Positions 20,614 to 32,991 of a stretch of DNA of 64,000 nucleotides are shown piece by piece; positions within the stretch are counted from its first letter, which is position 1, and each line of letters opens with the position of its first letter. The stretch lies in contig OY365822.1 in the NCBI GenBank assembly GCA_959347315.1, positions 10,888,530 through 10,952,529 of the forward strand, in the 5' to 3' direction. The position numbers and the translations under genes were made by a program. Source of the DNA: Bimastos eiseni (Eukaryota > Annelida > Clitellata > Crassiclitellata > Lumbricidae). The notes under the pieces are model-generated. The model was not told the DNA's origin and did no database searches. It saw only the letters and a list, made by a program, of their open reading frames with translations.

Positions 20614-22400
20614 TCGGAAAACTGCAGGGGATTGATGTCAGCGCCGGACGATCGATCTGCAGTTCCACATCCGGAACAATAGAGGCGCCTGCACGCACTC
20701 GAAGGCATGACCCGGCAGTGTATGTACGGGCACGCATAAATGGGAAACAGAGAGACTGCTTGTTGGACACTGGGGCTGAGGTATGTCTTATACCTGCAAC
20801 CTGGGTAAATGGATCTGTGTTGTCTCAGACTACCTCGAAGTTACTTGCTGTGAATGGAACAGAAATAGAAGTCGACGGTCAACTCCAACAGTCAGTGGTG
20901 ATAAATAATTGTCGGACCAACGCTACTTTCCTGGTTAGTCCGAATCTCAGCGAAGCCATTCTCGGTATAGACTGGCTTACCGACAACAGCGTCATCTGGA
21001 TCTTCGGGGAGGACACGCTCATCATGAACGGACAACGCGTGGCATTACGATCGAAGCATGGTAAGCCTAAATCCTATCAGAAGTGTGTTGCCCGTTCTGC
21101 CTGGTCTATACCTCCACAAAGCGAAACATTCCTGCCGGTTCGGTTAGTCCATGGTCGCCTCCTTAACCCATCAGACGACCGAAAATATAGCACCGTACCC
21201 GCTGCACCCGGAAAAGGACTGTTAATTGCCCGAACTCTTATCGATCCAGGATCCCGAGAAAATGGTGTTTGCGTCTGCAATTCCACTTCCAGGACAATTC
21301 AAGTTTTTGAGGGGCAAACCATAAGTGGTCTTCAGGACGTCACGATGCTACCAACCATTAAAGAACTTGGTCCACATCCTGGGATTGGTCATATCACGCC
21401 TATTCTGGACAGAGTCGACGAGGCTGTCACCAGCCAAGTAAAGAATGAGTTGCAGCAACTTCTTTACAAGTACTCCGACGTATTGTCGCGTGATGAGTTC
21501 GATCTTGGCTGCACCGATGTTGTGACCCACCACATCGATACCGGTGATAATCGGTCATTTCGGCAACCATTGAGACCGCAGGCCCGCGCTCACTTACCGG
21601 ATTTGGACAAGCTATTATCAGAGATGCAGAAGCAGGGAGTTATTGAACCTTGCCAAAGTGAATGGGCGTCGAATATCGTTCTCGTCAAAAAGAAGGACGG
21701 CAGCATTCGTTTCTGCGTTGATTACCGTAGGTTGAATGATCTTACCAAGAAAGATGCATATCCTCTGCCTCGTATCGACACTTGCCTTGACACTCTGTCT
21801 GGATCCATCTGGTTCAGCACCTTCGACCTTCGCTCAGGATTTCATCAGGTAGCCGTGGATCCAAGAGACAGGAATAAAACCACCTTCATCTGCCATCGGG
21901 GATCGTTTCGGTTTCCTAGGATGCCGTTCGGTCTCTGTAACGCCCCAGCGACCTTTCAACGACTTATGGATATGGTTATCGCTGGACTGAATTATGAAAC
22001 GTGCCTCGTGTACTTAGACGACATAATTGTCTTCAGCAAGGACACTCAAAGCCACCTGGAAAGACTGGAGAAACTGCTCTTGCGACTACGTGAAGCTAAC
22101 CTGAGATTAAAACCTTCCAAGTGTCACCTTCTTCAACAAAAGGTTTCGTTTCTTGGGTTCGTGGTTAGCAAGGCAGGAGTTGAAACCGATCCTGACAAAA
22201 TTGCAGCCATCAGAGACTGGCCGAAGCCATTAAACCTCCGTCAAAACAGAGCATTCGTCGGTTTATGCCAGTATTATAGACGCTTTGTCCCCGGGTTTTC
22301 TGACGTCGCTTCTCCATTACATTCACTGACCAAGAAGGTGCAAGGTTTTTATGGACGGATGAGTGTCAAAAGGCATTCGACGCTCTCAAGGCCATGTTAA
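20565..22400 (+). CDS. pol: Pol: protease and reverse transcriptase, copy 2
   Basis: 611 residues identical to copy 1. DTG is at 68-70 and YLDD at 483-486, and all catalytic Asp residues are kept. The frame break before RNase H lies at the T5 run 22346-22350, as in copy 1. No copy-specific damage is seen. Confidence 0.93.
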   Translation: MRPAGTSLAELFQSSVVGKLQGIDVSAGRSICSSTSGTIEAPARTRRHDPAVYVRARINGKQRDCLLDTGAEVCLIPATWVNGSVLSQTTSKLLAVNGTEIEVDGQLQQSVVINNCRTNATFLVSPNLSEAILGIDWLTDNSVIWIFGEDTLIMNGQRVALRSKHGKPKSYQKCVARSAWSIPPQSETFLPVRLVHGRLLNPSDDRKYSTVPAAPGKGLLIARTLIDPGSRENGVCVCNSTSRTIQVFEGQTISGLQDVTMLPTIKELGPHPGIGHITPILDRVDEAVTSQVKNELQQLLYKYSDVLSRDEFDLGCTDVVTHHIDTGDNRSFRQPLRPQARAHLPDLDKLLSEMQKQGVIEPCQSEWASNIVLVKKKDGSIRFCVDYRRLNDLTKKDAYPLPRIDTCLDTLSGSIWFSTFDLRSGFHQVAVDPRDRNKTTFICHRGSFRFPRMPFGLCNAPATFQRLMDMVIAGLNYETCLVYLDDIIVFSKDTQSHLERLEKLLLRLREANLRLKPSKCHLLQQKVSFLGFVVSKAGVETDPDKIAAIRDWPKPLNLRQNRAFVGLCQYYRRFVPGFSDVASPLHSLTKKVQGFYGRMSVKRHSTLSRPC

Positions 22401-23242
22401 TTGGAGCGAATGTGCTAGCTTTACCGACTGAGGATGGTCGCTATGTCTTGGATTGCGACGCATCTGACACTGGTATCGGCGCTGTACTATCACAGATCCA
22501 GGACGGAGAAGAACGACCGATCTGCTACGCAAGTCAGTTGTATAACCGGCACGAGAAGAATTATAATGTGACTCGTAAGGAGCTGCTATCCCTTGTCACG
22601 TTTGTAAAGAAGTACAGGCAGTACCTCCTAGGAAGACCGTTCACCATCAGGACAGATCACGCGGCACTCCAATGGCTCAAGAAAACTCCAGAGCCAATTG
22701 GTCAGCAGGCACGATGGCTTGAGATTCTGGAGGAATTCGACTACGAGGTCCAGCATAGGTCGGGAACGAAACACACTAACGCCGACGTCCTCTCCCGAAG
22801 ACCATCTAATTACAACGAAGCATCTGTCGCTGCAGCAACCGCTACACGACCAGAAGTATTAGAGCCATTTGACTGGGTGAAGATACAATTGGAAGACGCG
22901 GATGTCGGCTTCATTTACGGACTACTCAAGAACCAATCACCCAGGCCGAGGCCAGAAGATATCACCTCACTGAGCGCGGATGCAAAATCACTCTGCAGCC
23001 AGTACGATCAACTGCTTCTAGGACCTGATGACGTAGTGTACAGGAAATTTAAAAAAAACCAACGGGGATATCATAATGCAGAAAGTCGTCCCCTTCAGGT
23101 ATCGAAGGGAAATTGCCACAGATTTGCATCGAGGGTTAAATGGCGGTCATTTGGGAATCCAGCGCACCACACATCAGTTACAGAGAAGGTTCTACTGGCC
23201 AGGATGGTCACGGGACCTGCGATTGGCTTTGATGCAATGTGA
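22394..23242 (+). CDS. pol: Pol: RNase H fragment, copy 2
   Basis: Identical to 6111-6959, with D22, E63, D88 and D131 all present. It is broken downstream at the A8 run 23051-23058. Confidence 0.88.
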   Translation: MLIGANVLALPTEDGRYVLDCDASDTGIGAVLSQIQDGEERPICYASQLYNRHEKNYNVTRKELLSLVTFVKKYRQYLLGRPFTIRTDHAALQWLKKTPEPIGQQARWLEILEEFDYEVQHRSGTKHTNADVLSRRPSNYNEASVAAATATRPEVLEPFDWVKIQLEDADVGFIYGLLKNQSPRPRPEDITSLSADAKSLCSQYDQLLLGPDDVVYRKFKKNQRGYHNAESRPLQVSKGNCHRFASRVKWRSFGNPAHHTSVTEKVLLARMVTGPAIGFDAM

Positions 23243-23399
23243 GCAGTGTGCGAGATTCAAGCGACCGAGACCTTATCATCAGAGGCGTCTGAAGCCAATG
23301 CTGACAGGCAAGCCATGGGAACGGATTGGAGTAGATGTGACCGGCCCGCACCCAAAATCATCAAAGGGAAATGTTTACATCCTCACGCCCGATCATTGA
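23076..23399 (+). pseudogene. pol: Pol: integrase HHCC and first catalytic Asp, copy 2 fragment
   Basis: Identical to 6793-7116 (H18, H25, C55, C58, D87) and ends at the same TGA (23397-23399). Confidence 0.85.
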
Positions 23400-24426
23400 T
23401 CATTTCACAAAGTGGGCCGAAATGTTCCCAATGCGAAATCAAGAGGCTTCCACTGTAGCTAAAATCCTTGTTGATCGAGTATTCTGTGTCCATGGAATGC
23501 CGCTGCAGCTGCTAACTGACCGCGGACCGAATTTCGAGAGTCAGCTCTTCAAGGAGATTTGTCGTGCGCTCTCCATCGACAAAATTAGGACAACCGCTTA
23601 CAAGCCTTCCACGAATGGAAACGTTGAGCGTCTTCACGGGACCTTGAACAGCATCCTTGCCAAATGGGTCTCCGAAAACCAACGAGATTGGGACGATAGA
23701 CTGCCGGCTGTCGCTTTTGCCTACCGTACCTCAGTCCAAGAATCAACTGGCTTCACTCCCTTCTATTTGTTGTTCGGCCGTGAACCGACAATTCCGGCTG
23801 ACATTGTATATGGCTTACCTCCAAAAGACACTGAGTACGAAACGCCTGTGGAGTTTGTAGCCGCGCAACAGGAAAAACTACATGACGCCTTCAGACTTGT
23901 TCGGGAGCATCTGAATCGAGCTGCTGAAAGGAGGAAGACGCATTACGATATGCGGACTCGTCCTCGCAGCTTTCAACGGGGAGATTGGGTGTGGTGCCTG
24001 ATACCAAGACGTCGAGTAGGTCGAAGCCTCAAATGGTCTTCCTTCTATGAGGGTCCTTTTCTCGTGACCACGAGAATTAGTGACCTCAATTTGGAAATTC
24101 AACGCAGTCGGCGCGCAAAGCCGATTATCGTCCATGTGGACAAATTGAAGCCGTGCTACACATCCAGTCTCCAATCATGGATTAAAGACACGCATCCAAA
24201 TGTTGGAGAGGCTGACGACGATAGTTTGCCACAACCATTAGCAACGCCGAGCCGCGCACTTCGCCTGAACATTGCTTCCGATGACGCATCTGGTGAAGAA
24301 TCAATTCTGGATGCCTCATCAGACGTCATCGGGGACGACGTGGATGATTCTGAAGATGTGCAGCCTACCGACAAGAGACCCAAGCGTCATATGCGGCGAC
24401 CTGCCAGGTTGTTGATTGGTGATTAG
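23371..24426 (+). CDS. pol: Pol: integrase core and C-terminal domain, copy 2
   Basis: 351 residues identical to copy 1: D50, E86, and a GPF motif at 228-230. The stop is followed by the purine tract at 24482-24495 and no env. Confidence 0.92.
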   Translation: MFTSSRPIIDHFTKWAEMFPMRNQEASTVAKILVDRVFCVHGMPLQLLTDRGPNFESQLFKEICRALSIDKIRTTAYKPSTNGNVERLHGTLNSILAKWVSENQRDWDDRLPAVAFAYRTSVQESTGFTPFYLLFGREPTIPADIVYGLPPKDTEYETPVEFVAAQQEKLHDAFRLVREHLNRAAERRKTHYDMRTRPRSFQRGDWVWCLIPRRRVGRSLKWSSFYEGPFLVTTRISDLNLEIQRSRRAKPIIVHVDKLKPCYTSSLQSWIKDTHPNVGEADDDSLPQPLATPSRALRLNIASDDASGEESILDASSDVIGDDVDDSEDVQPTDKRPKRHMRRPARLLIGD

Positions 24427-24481
24427 GACAGCACAGAGGGCCCAGCGGACAGTCTGCCGCTGAGAATCTTGTTCTTCCCCC

Positions 24482-24495
24482 GGGACATGGGAGGA
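24482..24495 (+). other. Polypurine tract region, copy 2
   Basis: GGGACATGGGAGGA directly before the 3' LTR, as in copy 1. Confidence 0.6.
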
Positions 24496-24923
24496 TGTCG
24501 CAAGAGTGCCTTGCCTTGCTCCAGTTTCCGCCGGCGACATCTGCCGAATGATCTTCAATCGGACAAGCACACCTTTCTTTTGGTGCACGAGGAGAGCATA
24601 TATTGGAAACTGATATTCGCACTGTGGTTGGAACTTCGCTTGAGGACGGTATTCGTTGGAACTTCACTTGAAGACGTTCTTCGTTGGAACTTCGCTTGAG
24701 GACGGTCTTCGTTGGAACATCGCTTGAGCACGGTCTTCATTGGAACTTCGCTTGAGGACGTTCTTTGTTTAACTTCGCTTCAAGACGCTCTCGTTGGAAC
24801 TTCGCTTGAGGACGGTCTTCGTTGGATCTTCGCTTTGGAAGATAAACCTTTTAAAAAAGACCTTTACCACACAGGATAGGCCGGACTTTCAAATAAATTA
24901 CACGAAACAGCAAATTTGTGTCA
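24496..24923 (+). repeat. 3' LTR, copy 2 (428 bp)
   Basis: Matches the copy 1 3' LTR, with the short minisatellite of seven units plus a partial at 24628-24836. It is followed by CTACAATTTGCGTC, the same satellite junction. Confidence 0.95.
24628..24836 (+). repeat. 28-bp minisatellite in the 3' LTR, copy 2
   Basis: Seven full units plus a partial, in the same order as 8345-8553. Confidence 0.93.
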
Positions 24924-27900
24924 CTACAATTTGCGTCTAATAAAAGGTAACTTACCATAATCACAAAATCCATTGTGTTGACTGGTAGAATTTGCATCTA
25001 ATCAAAAATAACTCGCTCTCATCAGAACATTCCATTGTGTTGCCGTGTGTAAAATAATTTGCATCCAATAAAAGGTAACTTACCATCATCACAACAATCC
25101 GATTGTGTTGACTGGTATAATATAACATTCATCCAATCAGAAGTACCTTACCCTAATCACATTGTACCATCGTGCTGACTTGTATAATATAAATTGCATC
25201 TAATTAAAGGTAACTTACCATCATCACAACAATCCATTGCGTTCAGTGGTATAATATAATTTGTGTCTACTAAAAGGTAACTTACCATTATCACAACAAT
25301 CTATTGCATTGACTGGTATAATAAAATTTGAGTCTAATAAAAGGCAAACTACCATCATCACAAATATTCATTGTGTTGACCGGTATAATAAAATGTGCAT
25401 CAAATCAAAGGTAACTTACCATCATCACAAATATCCATTGTGTTGGCTTTTATAATATAATTTGCATCAAATCATGCTCATTGAGATAATATAATTTGCA
25501 TCTTATAAAAGGTAACTTACCATCATCACAACAATCCATTGCATTGACTGGTATAATATAATTTGTGTCTAACAAAAGGTAACTCACCATCATCACAACA
25601 ATCCATTGCAATGACTGGTATAAGAAAATTTGCGTCTAATCACAGGAAATATTACCATCATCACAACAGCCCATTGTGTTAACTGCTATTATATAACTTG
25701 CATCTAATAAAAGGTAACTTACCATTATCACAACAATCCACTTTGTTGACTGGTATAATATAAGTTGCATCTAATTAAAGGGAACTTACCATCATCACAA
25801 CATACCATTGCATTGACTGGTATAATATAATTTGTGTCTAATAAAAGGTAACTTACCATCATCACAACAATCCACTTTGTTTACTTGTATAATATAACTT
25901 GCATCTAATAAAAGGTAACTTACCATCATCACAACAATCCACTGCAATGACTGGTATAACATAATTTGCATCTAATAAAAGGTAACTTACCATCATCAGA
26001 AATATACTTTGTGTTGACTGGTATAATATAATTTGCATCAAATCAAAGGCAACTTACCATCATCACAAAAATCCTATGTGTTGACTTGTATAATACAATT
26101 TGCATCAAATCAGAGGTAACATACCCTTTTCACATTAATCCATCATGCTCATTGGTATAATATAATTTGAATCTAAAAAAAAGGAGCTTACCATCATGCG
26201 AACAATCCATTGCATTGACTTGTATAATACAATTTCTGTCAAATAAAAGGTTACTTACCATCATCACAACATACCAATGCATTGACTGTTATAATATAAT
26301 TTGCATCCAATCAGAAGTAACTTACCCTAATCACATTATTCCATGGTGCTGACTGGTATAATATAATTTGCATCTAATCAAAGGTAACAAACTCTCATCA
26401 AAACAATCCAATGTGTTGACTGGTATAATATAATTTGCATCGAATAAAAGGTAACTTACCATCATCAAAACAATCCAATTGTATTAACTGGTATAATATA
26501 ATTTGAATCTAATCAAAAATAACTTACTCTCATCAGAACAATCCATTGTGTTGACTGGTATAAAAAAATTTGCATCTCATAAAAGGTAACTTACCATCAT
26601 CACAACAAACCACTGTGTTGTCTGGTAAAATATAATTTGCATCCGGTCAGAAGCAACTTACCCTTATCACATTAATCCATCGTGCTCACTGGTAAAATTT
26701 AATTTGCTTCTAATAAAAGGTAACTTACCAATATCACAACAATCCATTGCGTTGACTACTATAATACAATTTGCATCTAATAAAAGGTAACTTACCATCA
26801 TCACAACAAAACATTGCATTGACTGGGATAATATAATTTGCATCTAATCATAGGTAACTTACTCTCATCAGAACTATCCATTGTGGTGACTGGAATAAAA
26901 TAAATTGCATCTAATCAAAGGTAATTAAACCTCATCACAAAATCCATTGTGTTGACTGGTATAATAAAATTTGCATCAAATTAAAGGTAACTTACCCTTA
27001 TCACATTAATCGATCATGCTGATTGAGATAATATAATCTGTATCTAAAAAAAAATTACTTACCAACATTAATTCATAGGGCTGACTTGTATAATAAAATT
27101 TGCATCTAATCAAAAATAACTGACTCTCATCAGAACAATCCATTGTGTTGTCTGGTATAAGTTAATTTGCATCCAATAGGAGGTAACTTACCCTAATCAC
27201 ATCTTGCTGACTGGCAAAATATAATTTGCATCTAATAAAAGGTAACTTACCATCATCACAACAATCCACTGTGTTGTCTGGTAAAATATAATTTGCATCC
27301 GGTCAGAAGCAACTTACCCTTATCACATTAATCCATCGTGCTCACTGGTAAAATTTAATTTGCTTCTAATAAAAGGTAACTTACCATTATCACAACAATC
27401 CATTGCGTTGACTGGTATAATATAATTTGTGTCTAATAAAAGGTAACATACCAACATCACAACAATCGATAGTGTTGACTGGTATAATATAATTTGCGTC
27501 TAATAAAAGGTAACTTACCCTTATCACATTAATCCATCGTGCTGACTGGTATAATATAATTTGCATCTAATAAAAGGTAACTTACCATCATCACAACAAT
27601 CCATTGCGTTGACTGGTATAATATAATTTGTGTCTAATAAAAGGTAACTTACCAACATCACAACAATCGATAGTGTTGACTGGTATAATATAATTTGCAT
27701 CATATCAAAGGTAACCTACCCCTATCACTTTAATCCATCGTGCTGACTGGTATAATATAATTAGCATCTTAACAAAGGTAAGTTACCATCATCACAAAAT
27801 CCATTGTGTTTACCGGTATAATATAATTTGCATCTAATCAAAAGTGACTCACTCTCATCAGAACAGTCCATTGTGTTGCCTGGTATAATACAATTTGCGT
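24924..27900. repeat. 67-bp satellite array, left-domain type, downstream of element copy 2
   Basis: Up to 27797 this is the copy of 8641-11514. The last about 100 bp (27798-27900) resemble 12513-12620 (CAAAAGTGACTCACTCTCATC type monomers). No gene. Confidence 0.94.
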
Positions 27901-30510
27901 CTAATAAAAGGTAACTTACCATCATCACAACATTCCATTGCATTGACTGGTAAAATATATTTTGCATCCAATAAAAGGTAACATACCATCATCACAACAA
28001 TCCATTGCATTGACTGGTATAGTATAATTAGCATCCAATCAGAGGTAACTTACCCTTATTACATGAATCTATCCTGCTGACTGGTATAGTATAATTTGCA
28101 TCTAATAAAAGGTAACTTACCATCATCACAACAATCAATTGCGTTGACTGGTATAATATAGTTTGCATCTAACAAAAGGTAACTTACAATCATCACAACA
28201 ATCCATTGTGTTGACTGGTATAATATAATTTGGATCCAATTCGAGGTGACTTACCCTAATAACATTTATCCATCGTGCTGACTGGTAAAATATAACTTGC
28301 ATCTAATACAAGGTAACTTACCATCATCACAACAATCCATTGTGTTGACTGATATTATATAATTAGCATCAAATGAAAGGTAACTTACCATCATCACAAA
28401 TAATCATTGTGTTCACTTGTATAATATAATTTGCATCAAATCAAAGGTAACTTACCCTTATCACATTAATCCATCGTGCTGACTGGTATAATATAATTTG
28501 CATCTTATAAAAGGTAACTTACCATCATCACAACAATCCAGTGCATTGACTGGTATAATATAATTTGTGTCTAATAAAAGGTAACTTACCATCAGCACCA
28601 CAATCCATTGCATTGACTGGTATAATATAATTTGCTTCTAATTAAAGGTAAATCACCATCATCACAACAACCCATTGTGTTAACTGGTATTATATAATTT
28701 GCATCTAATAAAAGGTAACTTACCATTATCACAACATTCTACTTTGTCGACTGGTATAATATAATTTGCATCTAATAAAAGGTAACTTACCATCATCACA
28801 ACATTCCATTGCATTGACTGGTAAAATATATTTTGCATCCAATAAAAGGTAACATAACATCATCACAACAATCCATTGCATTGACTGGTATAGTATAATT
28901 AGCATCCAATCAGAGGTAACTTACCCTTATTACATGAATCTATCCTGCTGACTGGTATAGTATAATTTGCATCTAATAAAAGGTAACTTACCATCATCAC
29001 AACAATCAATTGCGTTGACTGGTATAATATAGTTTGCATCTAACAAAAGGTAACTTACAATCATCACAACAATCCATTGTGTTGACTGGCATAATATAAT
29101 TTGGATCCAATTCGAGGTGACTTACCCTAATTACAGTAATCATTGTGTTCACTTGTATAATATAACTTGCATCTAATACAAGGTAACTTACCATCATCAC
29201 AACAATCCATTGTGTTGACTGGTATTATATAATTAGCATCAAATGAAAGGCAACTTACCATCATCACAAATAATCATTGTGTTCACTTGTATAATATAAT
29301 TTGCATCAAATCTAAGGTAACTTACCCTTATCACATTTATCCATCGTGCTGACTGGTATAATATAATTCGCATCTTATAAAAGGTAACTTACCATCATCA
29401 CAACAATCCAGTGCATTGACTGGTATAATATAATTTGTGTCTAATAAAAGGTAACTTACCATCAGCACCACAATCCATTGCATTGACTGGTATAATATAA
29501 TTTGCTTCTAATTAAAGGCAAATCACCATCATCACAACAACCCATTGTGTTAACTGGTATTATATAATTTGCATCTAATAAAAGGTAAATTACCATTATC
29601 ACCACATTCTACTTTGTCGACTGGTATAATACAATCTGCATCTAATAAAAGGTAACTTACCATCATCACAACAATCCATTGCATTGACTGGTAAAATATA
29701 TTTTGCATCTAATAAAAGGTAACTTACCATCATCACAACAATCCATTGCATTGACTGGTATAGTATAATTAGCATCCAATCAGAGGTAACTTACCCTTAT
29801 TACATGAATCTATCCTGCTGACTGGTATAGTATAATTTGCATCTAATAAAAGGTAACTTACCATCATCACAACAATCAATTGCGTTGACTGGTATAATAT
29901 AGTTTGCATCTAACAAAAGGTAACTTACAATCATCACAACAATCCATTGTGTTGACTGGTAGAATATAATTTGGATCCAATTCGAGGTGACTTACCCTAA
30001 TTACATTAATCCATCGTGCTGACTGGTAAAATATAACTTGCATCTAATACAAGGTAACTTACCATCATCACAACAATCCATTGTGTTGACTGGTATTATA
30101 TAATTAGCATCAAATGAAAGGTAACTTACCATCATCACAAATAATCATTGTGTTCACTTGTATAATATAATTTGCATCAAATCAAAGGTAACTTACCCTT
30201 ATCACATTTATCCATCGTGCTGACTGGTATAATATAATTCGCATCTTATAAAAGGTAACTTACCATCATCACAACAATCCAGTGCATTGACTGGTCTAAT
30301 ATAATTTGTGTCTAATAAAAGGTAACTTACCATCAGCACCACAATCCATTGCATTGACTGGTATAATATAATTTGCTTCTTATTAAAGGTAAATCACCAT
30401 CATCACAACAACCCATTGTGTTAACTGGTATTATATAATTTGCATCTAATAAAAGGTAAATTACCATTATCACCACATTCTACTTTGTCGACTGGTATAA
30501 TACAATTTGC
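27901..30510 (+). repeat. Three tandem copies of a 13-monomer higher-order repeat (about 870 bp)
   Basis: The marker GCATCCAATCAGAGG after ATAGTATAATTA recurs at 28031, 28902 and 29772 (spacings 871 and 870, that is 13 x 67). All other variant monomers between the markers recur in the same order: TGAATCTATCCTG, TTGGATCCAATTCGAGG, CTAATACAAGG, AATAATCATTG, and TTCTACTTTGTCGAC. Approximate units are 27901-28771, 28772-29641 and 29642-30510. Further copies lie at about 32992-33861 (markers 33125 and 33995, spacing 870) and parts at about 44750 and 49100. Confidence 0.9.
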
Positions 30511-32991
30511 ATCAAATCAAAGGAAACTTACCATCATCACAACAATCCATTGCGTTCACTGGCATAATATAATTTGCACCTAATAAAAGGTAACTTACCA
30601 TCATCACAACAATACATTGCGTTGACTGGTATTATATAATTTGTGTCTAGTAAAAGGTAACTTACCATCATCACAACAATCCATTGCGTTGACTGGTATA
30701 ATATAGTTTGCATCTAACAAAAGGTGACTTACCATCATCACAACAATCCATTGTGTTGACTGGTATAATATAATTTGGATCCAATTGGAGGTGACTTACC
30801 CTAATTACATTAATCCATCGTGCTGACTGGTAAAATATAACTTGCATCTAATACAAGGTAACTTACCATCATCACAACAATCCATTGTGTTGACTGGTAT
30901 TATATAATTTGCATCAAATGAAAGGTAACTTACCATCATCACAAATAATCATTGTGTTCACTTGTATAATATAATTTGCATCAAATCAAAGGTAACATAC
31001 CCTTATCACATTAATCCATCGTGCTGACTGGAATAATATAATTTGCATCTTTAAAAAGGTAACTTACCATCATCACAATAATCCATTGTGTTCACTGTTA
31101 TAATATAATTTGCATCTAAGAAAGGGAAACTTACCATCATCACAACAATCCAATTGTGTTGACTGGCATAATATGATTTGCATCAAATCAAAGGTAACTT
31201 ACCATCATCAGAAATATCCATTGTGTTGACTGGTACAATAAAATTTGCATCAATTCAAAGGTAACTTACCATCATCACAAATATCCATTGTATTGACTTG
31301 TATAATATAATTTGCATCAAATCAAAGGTAACTTACCCTTATCACATTAATCCATCGTGCTGACTGGTATAATATAATTTGCATCTTATAAAAGGTAACT
31401 TACCATCATCACAATAATCCATTGCGTTCACTGGTATAATATAATTTGCACCTAAGAAAGGGTAACTTACCATCATCACAACAATCCAATTGTGTTGACT
31501 GATATAATATAATTTGCATCCAATCAGATAGCAACTTACCCGAATCACATTATACCATCGTGCTGACTGGTATAATAAAATTTGCATCTAACTAAAGGAA
31601 ACTTACCATCGTCACAACAATCCATTGCGTTGACTGGTATAATATAATTTGCGTCTAATAAAAGGTAACTTACCATTATCACAACAATCCACTTTGTTGA
31701 CTGGAATAATAAAATTCGCATCCAATCAGAAGTAACTTACCCCAATCACATTATACCATCGTTCTGACAGGTATAAAATAATTTGCATCTAATTAAAGGT
31801 AACATACCATCATCACAACAATCCATTGCATTGACTGGTATAATAATATTCGCATCCAATCAGAAGTCACTTACACTAATCACATTATACCATCGTTCTG
31901 ACAGGTATAATATAATTTGCATCTAATTAAAGGAAGCTTACCATAATCACAACAATCCATTGCGTTGACTGGTATTACATAATTTGTGTCTATTAAAAGG
32001 TAAATCACCATCATCACAACAATCCATTGTGTAAACTGTTATTATATAATTTGCATCAAATTAAAGGGAACTTGCCATTATCACAACAATCCACTTTGTT
32101 GACTGGTATAATAAAACTCGCATCCAATCAGAAGAAACTTACCCCAATCACATTATACCATCGTGCTGACAGGTATAATATAATTTGCATCTAATTAAAG
32201 GTAACTTACCATCATCACAACAATCCATTGCATTGACTGGTATAATATAATTTGCTTCTAATGAAAGGTAACTTACCATTATCACAAAGTCCATTGTGTT
32301 AACTGGTATTATATAATTTGCATCTAAAAAAAGGAAACTTAACATTATCACAACAATACATTGCGTTGACTGGTATTATATAATTTGTGTCTAGTAAAAG
32401 GTAACTTACCATCATCACAAATATCCATTGTGTTGACTGGTATAATAAAATTTGCATCAAATCAAAGGTAACTTACCATCATCACAAATATCCATTGTGA
32501 TGCATTGCAAAATATAATTTGCATCAAATCAAAGGTAACTTAACATCATCACAAATATCCATCGTGCTGACTGGTATAATATAATTTGGATCTAATCAAA
32601 GGTAACTTACCATCATCACAAATATCCAATGTGTTGACTTGTATAATATAATTTGCATCAAATCAAAGGCAACTTACCCATATCACATTAATCCATCATG
32701 CTCATTGAGACAATACAATTTGCATCTTATAAAAGGTAACTTACCATCATCACAACAATCCAGTGCATTGACTGGTATAATATAATTTGTGTCTAATAAA
32801 AGGTAACTTACCATCAGCACCACAATCCATTGCATTGACTGGTATAATCTAATTTGCTTCTAATTAAAGGTAAATCACCATCATCAAAACAACCCATTGT
32901 GTTAACTGGTATTATATAATTTGCATCTAATAAAAGGTAACTTACCATTATCACAACATTCTACTTTGTCGACTGGTATAATATAATTTGC

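Larger units (their letters stand above)
18925..24923 (+). mobile_element. Ty3/Gypsy-type LTR retrotransposon, copy 2 (defective)
   Basis: The same 5,999-bp element as copy 1 at +16,283. It has the same flanking satellite, the same imperfect ATAC/CTAC flank, the same LTR array lengths and the same frame breaks. All compared protein frames are identical to copy 1. It is a duplicate of copy 1 (or the reverse), not a second insertion. Confidence 0.96.
17824..27797 (+). repeat. Segmental duplication, unit 2, contains element copy 2
   Basis: Counterpart of 1541-11514. I noticed only a handful of differences by eye, all in satellite: near 2178/18461 (GCGTC/GCATC), 9943/26226 (ATACTACAA/ATAATACAA), 10459/26742 (ACATTCC/ACAATCC) and 11166/27449 (AACTTACC/AACATACC). 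I saw none inside the coding part of the element. Confidence 0.93.

Noticed and set aside
18925..24923. Second, independent insertion of the same retrotransposon
   Set aside because: Satellite flanks on both sides are the same for kilobases at the same offset as in copy 1. An independent insertion would have a different target site.
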